From positions 1 through 36,953 of the forward strand of contig CAZHQG010000029.1 in assembly GCA_964534275.1 (NCBI GenBank): DNA of 36,953 nt, given 5' to 3'. Under the pieces are notes generated by a model. The model was given only the letters and a program-made list of their open reading frames with translations, did no database searches and had not been told where the DNA came from. This stretch comes from HRBIN30 sp964534275. GTDB lineage: Bacteria > Desulfobacterota > Binatia > HRBIN30. The position numbers and the translations under genes were made by a program. Positions 16,286 through 24,383 of this stretch are shown piece after piece (position 1 is the stretch's first letter; each line of letters starts with the position of its first letter).

Positions 16286-16552
16286 TCAAGCAGTTTCCAC
16301 GGCCTTTGTCGCTGACGACCTTGAAGAGCCATCGGGCACAGGATCTTCTTCTTCTGTCCATACGAGATGGGTACCGCAATGGAGGCAAAGCGCGTCTAGA
16401 TAGACAATGCCCCGTACGCTGCCGAGCGGAAACCTCTGCACGTGCGTTTGGCCGTGAACGTCCTGGCAGCGATGCGTGACGATGCGGCCTTTCCCACGAA
16501 CCGGCTCGCGGGTGGGATTTCCAAGCAACGTGAAGGTTAGGATGCTGGGCAC
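16286..16552 (-). CDS. Small protein with Cys/His motif overlapping the metF end
   Basis: An 88 aa product if read from GTG at 16552, which has AGAGG about 8 nt upstream inside metF. It would overlap the last 16 nt of metF. The middle has a His/Cys pattern, THRCQDVHG (Cys29) and later CLHCGTHLVW (Cys56, Cys59), that could bind zinc. Flanks are more variable, with a polar tail. I do not recognise a family. The regular hydrophobic pattern and Cys pair argue that it is expressed; the non-ATG start and the overlap leave doubt. If real it is co-transcribed with and translationally coupled to metF. Confidence 0.45.
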   Translation of the reverse strand: MPSILTFTLLGNPTREPVRGKGRIVTHRCQDVHGQTHVQRFPLGSVRGIVYLDALCLHCGTHLVWTEEEDPVPDGSSRSSATKAVETA

Positions 16553-17427
16553 GCTACCGGGCCTCTTTGGAGTTGTTCTACGATCGCTCGCGTCGCTGGC
16601 GATTGATTCAACGTGTAAAAATGGATGCCAGGTACGCCGTGCGCGAGCAAATCGCGACACTGCGCCGCCGCATGTTCGATGCCGATGGAGCGCACTGCGC
16701 CCTCATTATGACGCACTGCATCGAGGCGCGCCTGCAGCGCCGGCGGAATACTCGCGCCACACAATCGAGTAAACCGCTCGATCTGCGCGACGTTGGTAAT
16801 GGGCATGATGCCGGGAATGATGGGCACATGAATGCCGCGAGAGCGGGCCCGTTCGACGAAGTCGAAGAAAAAGCGGTTATCGAAAAATAGTTGGGTGATC
16901 AGGAAGTCCACGCCGGCGGCTACTTTCTCGCCCAAGTAAGTTAGATCGGTCTCGAGGTCCGGCGCCTCGATATGACCCTCAGGATAGGCGGCGCCTCCGA
17001 GACAAAAGGAGAAGCCTTCTGTGCGGATGAAACGGACAAGGTCCGATGCGTGTGCAAAACCATCGGGGACCGGTTGGAATCCGGGTTGATCGCGCGGCGG
17101 GTCGCCCCGCAGTGCAAGGACGTTTTCAATGCCAAGATCGTCGATGCGTTGCAACATAGCGCGCATCTCGTCGCGATTGGATCCTACGCACGTGAGGTGT
17201 GCCATTGCCTCGATCCCGAGTTCGTGTTTGATGCGAGCGACCCAATCGAGAGTCTTTTCGCGGGTACTGCCCCCAGCTCCATAGGTAACCGACACAAAGC
17301 CGGGCGCGAGCGGGCGCAGAGCCTCGATCGTGCGGAAGAGGGCTGCCTCGCCCTGGGGTGTTTTCGGCGGGAAAAACTCGAAAGAGAACACAGGTCGTTT
17401 CTGTTGGAGCAAGTGGCAAATGCGCAT
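16537..17427 (-). CDS. metF: Methylenetetrahydrofolate reductase
   Basis: A 296 aa flavoprotein (beta/alpha)8 barrel that reduces 5,10-methylene-THF to 5-methyl-THF for methionine synthesis. Family blocks are FEFFPPKT (catalytic Glu in the FEFFPP strand), VTYGAGGS, HLTCVGSNR, NVLALRGDPP, FLITQLFFDN and IPGIMPITN. Length fits the bacterial enzyme. I use the ATG at 17427, with GGGGA 8 nt upstream; a TTG at 17442 gives five more residues without a ribosome site. It complements thrC, metB and hom elsewhere in the window as part of the homoserine-methionine network. No methionine synthase is present here. The upstream region is a 661 bp spacer shared with the divergent RNase gene. Confidence 0.95.
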   Translation of the reverse strand: MRICHLLQQKRPVFSFEFFPPKTPQGEAALFRTIEALRPLAPGFVSVTYGAGGSTREKTLDWVARIKHELGIEAMAHLTCVGSNRDEMRAMLQRIDDLGIENVLALRGDPPRDQPGFQPVPDGFAHASDLVRFIRTEGFSFCLGGAAYPEGHIEAPDLETDLTYLGEKVAAGVDFLITQLFFDNRFFFDFVERARSRGIHVPIIPGIMPITNVAQIERFTRLCGASIPPALQARLDAVRHNEGAVRSIGIEHAAAQCRDLLAHGVPGIHFYTLNQSPATRAIVEQLQRGPVACPAS

Positions 17428-18088
17428 GGTTTGTCCCCGCAAGCTAGTCGAAAATTAGACTTGGTAGCAACGAGGCATCGTGGACCGCAGGCAGCAACGC
17501 CGGAGGAGAATGGTCTGAGTCCCGCGTGGCGAGGGCTGTTCGGGATACTGGTTGCGATCGCGGCGGAGACCCCAACCGTACCTCGCCCCGAAACCAATTG
17601 CGTTGAGGGACCGATGATGCGCCCGGTAGGATCGAGCTTGCGGGGGGGCGGGTACCGCGTTGCCCTGGCGGCAGTTCGAGGCGTGGTGACCGCCTCGGTT
17701 CGAAAAGCCTCTCTTGCGGTGACCTTGACGAAGCCTAGTCCGATTCGCCATGGGTAAGGATCGCAAGTGACTTTCTTTTCTACACACGACAGACTCTCTG
17801 GCGGCTGGGTGCAGCTTTCCCTCGATGATGCCGTTCGCCGCACGTGCGATCTCGGGGCAAGGCAAGTGCCCGCCAGCGTGCCGATAAGTACCTGCGCGCC
17901 TCGCCGAATGTGGGCGCGCGCCGAGAGACGCCCGAGGCTGTCAGCAGGGCGCGTCGTTTCGGCCCGGCACGATGCCTTAGAGCCGCCGTACGAAAGCAAA
18001 AGGGGGCGGGTGTTGGGTGGAACATCAGGGAGCGAGCGGGCCAGGGGTATCGAAGGGCGCCACTCTTTGAGGAGGGACAAGATTTTTC
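17428..18088. other. 661 bp spacer, divergent metF and RNase E/G genes
   Basis: No supportable gene. Open frames exist on both strands, including a minus-strand frame running through metF in another phase, but none matches a known protein. The stretch must contain both promoters, and the RNase E/G side is long enough for a structured 5' leader, as E. coli rne has for autoregulation. I did not recognise a SAM, SAH or cobalamin riboswitch consensus next to metF. GGAGGG at 18071-18076 is the ribosome site of the RNase gene. Confidence 0.45.
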
Positions 18089-20578
18089 ATGGCCAAGGTA
18101 ATGTTGATCAACGTCACGCATGCCGAAGAGAGCCGCGTGGCGATTGTTGCAGACGGGACGTTAGTTTCCTTCGAGATCGAGTCGTGTAACCGCGAGCATC
18201 TGAAGGGGAACATTTACAAGGGCGTTGTCCAAAAGGTGCAGCCAGGCCTCGAGGCTGCCTTCGTCGACATCGGTGCCGAGCGCAACGCCTTTCTGCCTCT
18301 AGACGAGATTTGCTTTCGGCACCTCCCGCATCCACCACCAAAAATCTCCGGAAACGGGGAGCGGCGAAGACCACGGATTCAAGATTTGCTCAAGCCCGGG
18401 GACGAGTTGCTTGTGCAGATCGTTAAAGAGCAGTTCGGCAGCAAACCCCCCACGCTGTCGACATTTTACTCGCTACCGGGGCGTTTCTTGGTGTTGCTGC
18501 CCGGCTCCGACGATGCGGGAATTTCGCGGCGAATCGAGGGAGCCGATCGCGTCCGCGTGCGCGAAATGGTGGAAAAACTTCATCCCCCGGAAGGCTTTGG
18601 AATTATCGTGCGCACCGTCGTGGGCTTCGACCCTGGGCTTGCCGACTTGCAGCGTGACCTCACGTATCTCCTCCGCTTGTGGGAGAGCATTCAGCAGGCG
18701 GCAGCGCAAAAAACCGCCCCGGCGTTGGTGTATCGCGAGCACGACCTCGTGCTGCGGAATATCCGCGATTACTTCACTCCCGACATCGACGAGATTTACG
18801 TGGACAACGAAGAGGTGTTCGAACGGGCGCGGCAATTTCTGCGCGACGTGCTCCCCGAGAAAGAACATGCGCTCCGCCTGTATCAGGGAGACAAGCCCAT
18901 CTTTTCGTACTTCAACATCGAGACGCAGATCGAGTCGATTTACAAACGACGCGTACCGCTGAAGTCGGGTGGCTACATCGTGATCGATGGAACCGAAGCG
19001 TTGACGGCAATCGACGTGAACTCGGGCCGGGCACTGCGCGGTCAGAGCCAGGAAGAAACGGCGTTCCGCACCAACCTCGAGGCAGCGGTGGAAATCGCTC
19101 GTCAGTTGCGGTTGCGCGACCTAGGTGGTCTCATCGTGATCGACTTTATCGACATGCGGAACCCGCAGCACATTAGCGAGGTGGAAAAGGCTCTTCGTAC
19201 TGCGATGTTCGAGGACAAGGCCCGGCACGAGGTCGGACGAATTTCGCACTTTGGCTTGCTCGAGGTTTCCCGCCAGCGGCTGCGGCCGGCAGCGACCGCC
19301 ACCACCTATGTGACATGCCCGATGTGCGACGGGTACGGGCTTGTGCGCACGACCGAGTCGGCCGCACTCGTAGCGCTGCGCAAAGTGCATAACCGTGTGG
19401 CTCAAGGAGACGTGAGTTCCGTGCGAGTAAGCCTTCCTACCGACGTGGCCATGTACTTGCTCAACCAGAAGCGCGAGGACCTGGCCCAATTGGAGCGTCG
19501 TTACAACACGAAAATTCTGGTGGCGACGAAGCCGGAACTCATGCCGCACCAATGCGAGATCGAGGTGAAAACACGAAGCGAGGTAGCCTCGAGCGAGGCA
19601 TCGCCCGTGCTTCGCTTGGGTGGCGTGGCCTTGCCGGCGCCAACGATGCCTACGCAACCAGCAGAACCCTCGGTGACGGTCTCACCGTCGCCGGAGTCCT
19701 CCGCGAGCGCAGAAACGGCGGCCGTCCCTCCCGCGGCAATGGCGGCTTCGCCTGCCGCGACAAGCACGGAGCCAAGCAAGCAAGCAAAACGGCGTCGACG
19801 TCGTGGCCGCCGACGCGGCAAAGGACGGCTTGCTGCGGCCGCATTGCAAGAGGCCTTGAGCGCATTGGCGAGTCACGTGAGTTCCGAAGCCGGTGCAACG
19901 GACGTGGCAACCGCCCCGGTGACCATGTCGGCGGCTGCGGAAGTGCTGCAGGTCCAGGAAACGCACGCATCCGGTTTGTCTGTCAGCACGGGCGGAGAGG
20001 AGTCCGCCCCGGTCGTCAGTACGGTGCTTGCGTCGACAACAGGAGAGGAAGCAAGCGGAGCCCGGGTACTGGCGCACGCGGGAACAGCCGAAGCTGCGGA
20101 GGCGGGGGCCGAGTCGGTACCGGCAAGCGTGAGCGAGAAAGCAGTCGAGACGATGGCAGGGGAAGAAAAAGCTCTTGCGGAGTTCCGCGAAAGCGAGGGA
20201 GTCGTGTTGGACCTTGCTGTGGAAGGTTCGAGCCGCGGAGAAGGGGAACCGAGCAAGGCCGAGAGTGGTGCCGGTGCCTTGCCAAAACGGTCGCGGCGGC
20301 GCTCTGGGGCGACTGCGCGTGCAGCGAGGACGAAATCATCGTCGACGACGCAGAAGCGGCGCGCTGTAAGCGCCAAGTCGCGAGAGGAAACTACGACGAA
20401 GACAGAAGATTCGGCGAAGGCACCGAAAGCCACTCGCGGTCGTCGTGGCTCCGGACAGCGTGTTGCCACCGGCGATCAGCCAGATTCTGCGAGCAAAACA
20501 TCGACTGGAAGCCGCGCCCGCCGCCGGAAGGCGGTACGTGTTGCCGCGGAAGACAAGAGTCGCGTTGACGGCGATTGA
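18089..20578 (+). CDS. rne: Ribonuclease E/G family endoribonuclease
   Basis: An 829 aa enzyme of RNA processing and decay. The catalytic half (about residues 1-500) has the S1-type RNA-binding part (KGVVQKVQPGLEAAFVDIG), the 5'-sensor/RNase H-like region, and the DNase I-like domain with metal-binding Asp309 (AIDVNSG) and the IDFIDM pair (Asp352, Asp355). The zinc-link CPMCDG has Cys410 and Cys413, used for dimer-dimer contact in RNase E/G. From about 500 the chain is Ala/Ser/Pro/Glu-rich and disordered, with Arg-rich patches (KRRRRRGRRRGKG near 570, and several near the C-terminus) suited to RNA binding. The long tail favours RNase E over RNase G, but its sequence is lineage-specific. GGAGGG precedes the ATG by 12 nt. 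Confidence 0.93.
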   Translation: MAKVMLINVTHAEESRVAIVADGTLVSFEIESCNREHLKGNIYKGVVQKVQPGLEAAFVDIGAERNAFLPLDEICFRHLPHPPPKISGNGERRRPRIQDLLKPGDELLVQIVKEQFGSKPPTLSTFYSLPGRFLVLLPGSDDAGISRRIEGADRVRVREMVEKLHPPEGFGIIVRTVVGFDPGLADLQRDLTYLLRLWESIQQAAAQKTAPALVYREHDLVLRNIRDYFTPDIDEIYVDNEEVFERARQFLRDVLPEKEHALRLYQGDKPIFSYFNIETQIESIYKRRVPLKSGGYIVIDGTEALTAIDVNSGRALRGQSQEETAFRTNLEAAVEIARQLRLRDLGGLIVIDFIDMRNPQHISEVEKALRTAMFEDKARHEVGRISHFGLLEVSRQRLRPAATATTYVTCPMCDGYGLVRTTESAALVALRKVHNRVAQGDVSSVRVSLPTDVAMYLLNQKREDLAQLERRYNTKILVATKPELMPHQCEIEVKTRSEVASSEASPVLRLGGVALPAPTMPTQPAEPSVTVSPSPESSASAETAAVPPAAMAASPAATSTEPSKQAKRRRRRGRRRGKGRLAAAALQEALSALASHVSSEAGATDVATAPVTMSAAAEVLQVQETHASGLSVSTGGEESAPVVSTVLASTTGEEASGARVLAHAGTAEAAEAGAESVPASVSEKAVETMAGEEKALAEFRESEGVVLDLAVEGSSRGEGEPSKAESGAGALPKRSRRRSGATARAARTKSSSTTQKRRAVSAKSREETTTKTEDSAKAPKATRGRRGSGQRVATGDQPDSASKTSTGSRARRRKAVRVAAEDKSRVDGD

Positions 20579-20596
20579 GCCGTAGGTCCGAAAAGA

Positions 20597-20633
20597 AACC
20601 AGGGGCCGAGGCAGGCTGCCTCAGCCCCTGGTT
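20597..20633. terminator. Bidirectional terminator-like hairpin between rne and a convergent gene
   Basis: A 16 bp stem interrupted by one C/A mismatch (20597-20606 with 20624-20633; 20608-20613 with 20617-20622) and a 3 nt loop. It starts 18 nt after the rne stop. On the minus strand it is followed by TCTTTTC, a fair T tract for the convergent gene ending at 20685; on the plus strand the T tract is poor. Confidence 0.8.
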
Positions 20634-20684
20634 GTCATCGGCCGCCCACTCCTGATCGTCGATCGAGAAGGGCTTCAGGGCCCG

Positions 20685-21461
20685 TCAAAACGTCGGGCCG
20701 TTATTGTGGCAAAGGAAGCCGTCGCGTGCCTTTGGCTGACAAACGATTTGCTCGTCCACGCCATCGTCGCCGATCGAGAAGCAGAGCTGGTACACCACGC
20801 TGAAATAACCCGGGGGAAAATTGGGCGTATTGTACTGGAACTGGAAGGTGTAGCCAGGTCCGACTTCCTTTGGCGCCAGCCGCACCCAGCCCTCGGGGGT
20901 CTCGGCGATCCACCCGTTGCCGTCGCGCCGGAACTCCAGTCGCGGCATGCGTACAACGACGATGCCGTCTTTGTCGGTCAGCGACAACGATCCAATCTCT
21001 GTGTCGGGGAAGATGCCGTTCGACCGGCGGTCTAAACGCATTTCACTTGGCTTGGTTGTGATGACCGGAGCAGAGGCTGGGTACTTGTAATAAAGCTGCC
21101 CGATTTTGTTGCCGGTGGGGCAAGCCGGGCGCTGCGGGCAAGTTACCGGAATGCCCGGGCAGCTCTGGTTGCCAACGATCATCGTAGGCGTCGCCGTAGG
21201 AGTAGGTGTGCCGCCAACGTCGGGCAAAGAGAGGGTCGGCGTTGGCGAGGGCGGAACTACAACGGTCTGGCGAGGTCCTGGGGGCCGCGTTGGCCGTGGC
21301 ACGCGCGTAGGCCGGGGCTTTGGAGTAGGCCGCGGCGGGCGTTGCACCCTGGTTTGGGCCTGTGCGCTTCCTCCAAGGAGTTCGAACGGAAAAGCCGGCG
21401 CCCATCCGATAATCAGCGCAATCGACGTCGTGATCAGAACAACGCGCCACAGTTCGTGCAT
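20685..21461 (-). CDS. Secreted protein with Pro-rich linker, unknown family
   Basis: A 258 aa protein. The ATG at 21461 has GGAGGG close upstream and begins a signal sequence (about residues 1-36, ending SAQAQ). A Pro/Arg/Thr-rich stretch (about 37-95: PRPTPKPRPTRVPRPTRPPG, then PTPTATPT) follows. The C-terminal 150 residues form a globular beta-rich segment with Cys in CPGIPVTCPQRPACP and later CFSIGDD, EQIVCQP and FLCHN. I do not recognise the domain. It is probably exported and disulfide-bonded. It shares the Pro/Thr linker style with the secreted genes at 12793, 24380 and 34377. It is convergent with rne and divergent from the aminotransferase gene. Confidence 0.72.
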   Translation of the reverse strand: MHELWRVVLITTSIALIIGWAPAFPFELLGGSAQAQTRVQRPPRPTPKPRPTRVPRPTRPPGPRQTVVVPPSPTPTLSLPDVGGTPTPTATPTMIVGNQSCPGIPVTCPQRPACPTGNKIGQLYYKYPASAPVITTKPSEMRLDRRSNGIFPDTEIGSLSLTDKDGIVVVRMPRLEFRRDGNGWIAETPEGWVRLAPKEVGPGYTFQFQYNTPNFPPGYFSVVYQLCFSIGDDGVDEQIVCQPKARDGFLCHNNGPTF

Positions 21462-21797
21462 ATCGCCCTCCGCACCGTAGGGTTTGTGTTTTGGTGTCCA
21501 GGACCCAGCGCCATACATGGGCGACTTGCACAATGCAAGCAGGAATTGGTCGGAGGGTCGCAATGGGTACGGCTCCTAAGATAGCGGCGAGATCGTTTCC
21601 GACCTCGTTCAGGAGCGCGCCACTGCGCACCTCAGCTTTGAACGGTTCGGCCCTTTGCCGGCGGTGCAGGTGGAAGTCAGAGGTACAGGGGCGGTCTGAA
21701 GAGGGTGGGTCTTCTCGTTTGCCATGGGTAGCGGATTCCACTATTCGTGTGGGCATTTTGGGCGTGTAGGGCTGGCGAGGAGCGAGGGTTCGGTCAG
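21462..21797. other. Divergent spacer upstream of the aminotransferase gene
   Basis: 336 bp between two divergent genes. It should carry both promoters. No gene, RNA or clear hairpin recognised. A purine-rich stretch AGGAGCGAGGG at 21777-21787 is the likely ribosome site of the aminotransferase. Confidence 0.45.
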
Positions 21798-23003
21798 ATG
21801 GAACGAGAATTCCCCAGGGTGAAACGGCTTCCCCCATACGTGTTCAACATCATCGGGGAGTTAAAACAGCAGGCGCGTAAGGCTGGTGAGGACATTATCG
21901 ACTTCGGCATGGGAAATCCCGACGGCCCAACGCCGCCGCATATCGTGGCAAAGTTGGTGGAGGCGGCCACCAAGCCAGTAAACCATCGCTACAGCGTTTC
22001 GAAGGGAATTTTCAAGCTTCGCCAGGCTATTACCGACTGGTATCGGCGCCGCTACGGCGTCGAGCTTGACCCCGAAACCGAGGCCATCGTGACCATTGGC
22101 TCGAAAGAGGGCTTGGGGCACTTAGCGCTGGCGGTCCTTGGACCGGGAGACGTCGTGCTTTGTCCGAGCCCAACTTATCCGATCCACCAGTACTCGGTGA
22201 TTATCGCTGGCGGCGACTTGCGCACCGTGCCGATGCTTCCGGGGCAGGACTTCTTTGCCAGTTTGGTCGAGGCCACACGCCAGGCTCGTCCGCGCCCGAA
22301 ACTCTTGATCCTCAACTTCCCGCACAACCCGACCACCGCAGTTGTGGATCTAGACTTTTTCCAGAAAGTCGTCGCCTTTGCCCGAGAGCACGAGTTGATG
22401 GTGGTGCACGACCTCGCGTACGCCGACCTGTGTTTCGATGGTTACAGCGCCCCGAGTATTTTGCAGGTGCCGGGAGCGAAGGACCTCGCGGTGGAATTTT
22501 TCACCTTATCCAAGAGCTACAACATGCCCGGTTGGCGTGTCGGCTTCGCCGTTGGCAATGCTGCGATGGTGCACGCACTCGCGCGCATCAAGAGTTACCT
22601 CGACTACGGCATGTTCCAGCCCATCCAGATTGCAGCAATTCACGCTCTGAATGGGCCACAACACTGGGTCGACGAGATCCGCGCCCGTTACGAAGCTCGT
22701 CGGAACGTGTTGGTGGATGGCTTGAACCGTTTAGGGTGGCAGGTGGAGCGCCCGAAGGCGACGATGTTTGTGTGGGCTCCGATTCCCCCCCCATTTGCCC
22801 ACTTGGGATCCCTCGAGTTTGCCAAGTTTCTGTTGCGCGAAGCGAAAGTTGCCGTCTCCCCTGGAATCGGCTTCGGAGAGCACGGTGACGGTTTCGTGCG
22901 CTTTGCGCTGATTGAAAACGAGCACCGAATCCGACAAGCAGTGCGAGGAATCCGGCGCGCCTTCGAGCGTGCAGGGCAGACACAACTTCGTGGGGTGGCA
23001 TGA
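21798..23003 (+). CDS. alaC: Class I/II PLP aminotransferase, AlaC-like
   Basis: A 401 aa fold-type I aminotransferase. Blocks are DFGMGNPDGPTPPHIV near the N-terminus, YSVSKGIFKLRQAI, SPTYPIHQYS, NFPHNPTTAV, and the PLP lysine Lys239 in LSKSYNMPGWRVGF. These match the AlaC group (glutamate-pyruvate transamination) and its relatives that make branched-chain or diaminopimelate-pathway amino acids. The ATG at 21798 begins the usual family N-terminus (PRVKRLPPYVFN). The homoserine dehydrogenase gene follows closely on the same strand, so transcription together is likely; this gene order links an aminotransferase to the aspartate family pathway. Confidence 0.88.
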   Translation: MEREFPRVKRLPPYVFNIIGELKQQARKAGEDIIDFGMGNPDGPTPPHIVAKLVEAATKPVNHRYSVSKGIFKLRQAITDWYRRRYGVELDPETEAIVTIGSKEGLGHLALAVLGPGDVVLCPSPTYPIHQYSVIIAGGDLRTVPMLPGQDFFASLVEATRQARPRPKLLILNFPHNPTTAVVDLDFFQKVVAFAREHELMVVHDLAYADLCFDGYSAPSILQVPGAKDLAVEFFTLSKSYNMPGWRVGFAVGNAAMVHALARIKSYLDYGMFQPIQIAAIHALNGPQHWVDEIRARYEARRNVLVDGLNRLGWQVERPKATMFVWAPIPPPFAHLGSLEFAKFLLREAKVAVSPGIGFGEHGDGFVRFALIENEHRIRQAVRGIRRAFERAGQTQLRGVA

Positions 23004-23063
23004 GTGGATGCCGCTAGGCGCGGCCACATCGGGCGAAGATTGGGGTCGAGAGGGGTAGGCGGT

Positions 23064-24383
23064 ATGCAGCGTGTGGTTGGTGTGGGTGTGTTGGGTTTCG
23101 GTACGATTGGTACCGGCGTGGTGAAGTTGCTGCAGGTCCACGCCAAGCGTTTACGGGAGCGCCTCGGGGCGGAACTCCGGCTTGCGGCGATTGCCGACAT
23201 CGATTTGGAACGCGACCGCGGTGTCCGTGTACCGCGACAAATTCTCACGCGCGATGCACGTCAAGTGGTTGCCTCCGAGCAAGTGGACATCGTGGTGGAA
23301 CTCATCGGGGGATACGAACCGGCGCGCCAGCTCGTGCGTGAAGCGCTCCAGCGTGGGAAAAGTGTTGTTACTGCCAACAAAGCTCTCCTGGCTGTGCACG
23401 GTGCGGAGCTGTTTGCCGCTGCGGAGCGTGCAGGCGTGACACTCGGATTCGAAGCGAGCGTTGGAGGAGGGATCCCGATCATTCGCACCCTCCGGCAGGG
23501 CTTGGTGGGAGATCGGGTGCGCGCCGTGTATGGCATCGTGAATGGCACCTCGAACTACATCTTGACAGAGATGACGCGCGCCGGCGCGGACTTCGCTACC
23601 GTGCTGGCACGTGCGCAAGCCGAGGGGCTTGCCGAGGCAGATCCGAGCTTCGACGTCGATGGAATCGATGCCGCGCACAAGCTTTGCTTGTTGATCCAGC
23701 TTGGCTTTGGGGTGCGCGTGCCGTTTCCGGCCATCCCAGTCGAAGGGATTCGCCACGTGAGTCCAGCGGATATCGAGTACGCTCGTGAGTTTGGGTACGC
23801 AATCAAATTACTTGCAATCGCCAAACTCCATGGCACACAGGTAGAGGCGAGAGTGGCTCCAACGATGATTCCCCAGCGGCACGTATTGGCTGACGTGAAC
23901 GGCGCGTACAACGGCATCGTGGTACAAAGTGACGCACTTGGCCAAACGTTCTACTACGGCCTGGGCGCTGGCATGATGCCGACCGCTACGGCTGTGGTGG
24001 CGGACATCGTCGATGCCGCCCGCTGTCGCCTGGGCCTGGTGCAGTCACCTTTGCCTCCGTTGGGATATCCGCTGGCACAGCAACGCGAGGCGAAGATCCT
24101 GCCAGAGCAAGCGATCGAGTCGGAGTATTACCTTCGCCTGTCGCTGGCCGACCGACCCGGCGTGCTCGCCCAGATTGCGGGAATTCTAGGGAAAGAAAAA
24201 GTGTCCATCGCGGCCATGGTGCAGCGCGGACGAAGACAAAATGGTTGGGTTCCCGTGGTTATGCGGACGCACCGAGCAAGCGAACGTCAAGTGCGCCGGG
24301 CGTTGCAGCGGATTCGGCGCTTGCAGGCGGTGCAAGGGGCCCCCACGGTGCTGCGGATCGAAGAAGGACTGGGTGAAGAATGA
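23064..24383 (+). CDS. hom: Homoserine dehydrogenase with ACT domain
   Basis: A 439 aa monofunctional enzyme reducing aspartate semialdehyde to homoserine. The NAD(P) motif GFGTIG is near residues 11-16, followed by VVTANKALLAVHG, the substrate block NGTSNYILTEM, and EADPSFDVDGIDAAHKL carrying the catalytic Asp/Lys. From about residue 352 an ACT domain (YYLRLSLADRPGVLAQIAGI) should bind threonine for feedback control. ATG at 23064 with GAGAGGGG 8 nt upstream; a GTG at 23004 directly after the alaC stop would add 20 residues of low-likelihood sequence. It feeds the thrC and metB reactions encoded at 10-12.5 kb. Its stop overlaps the next gene's start by 4 nt. Confidence 0.94.
   Translation: MQRVVGVGVLGFGTIGTGVVKLLQVHAKRLRERLGAELRLAAIADIDLERDRGVRVPRQILTRDARQVVASEQVDIVVELIGGYEPARQLVREALQRGKSVVTANKALLAVHGAELFAAAERAGVTLGFEASVGGGIPIIRTLRQGLVGDRVRAVYGIVNGTSNYILTEMTRAGADFATVLARAQAEGLAEADPSFDVDGIDAAHKLCLLIQLGFGVRVPFPAIPVEGIRHVSPADIEYAREFGYAIKLLAIAKLHGTQVEARVAPTMIPQRHVLADVNGAYNGIVVQSDALGQTFYYGLGAGMMPTATAVVADIVDAARCRLGLVQSPLPPLGYPLAQQREAKILPEQAIESEYYLRLSLADRPGVLAQIAGILGKEKVSIAAMVQRGRRQNGWVPVVMRTHRASERQVRRALQRIRRLQAVQGAPTVLRIEEGLGEE

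Noticed and set aside
17184..18080. Minus-strand open frame of about 298 codons across the metF 5' end and spacer
   Set aside because: It runs through metF out of phase and shows no recognisable domain, ribosome site or signal. Treated as a GC-driven shadow.
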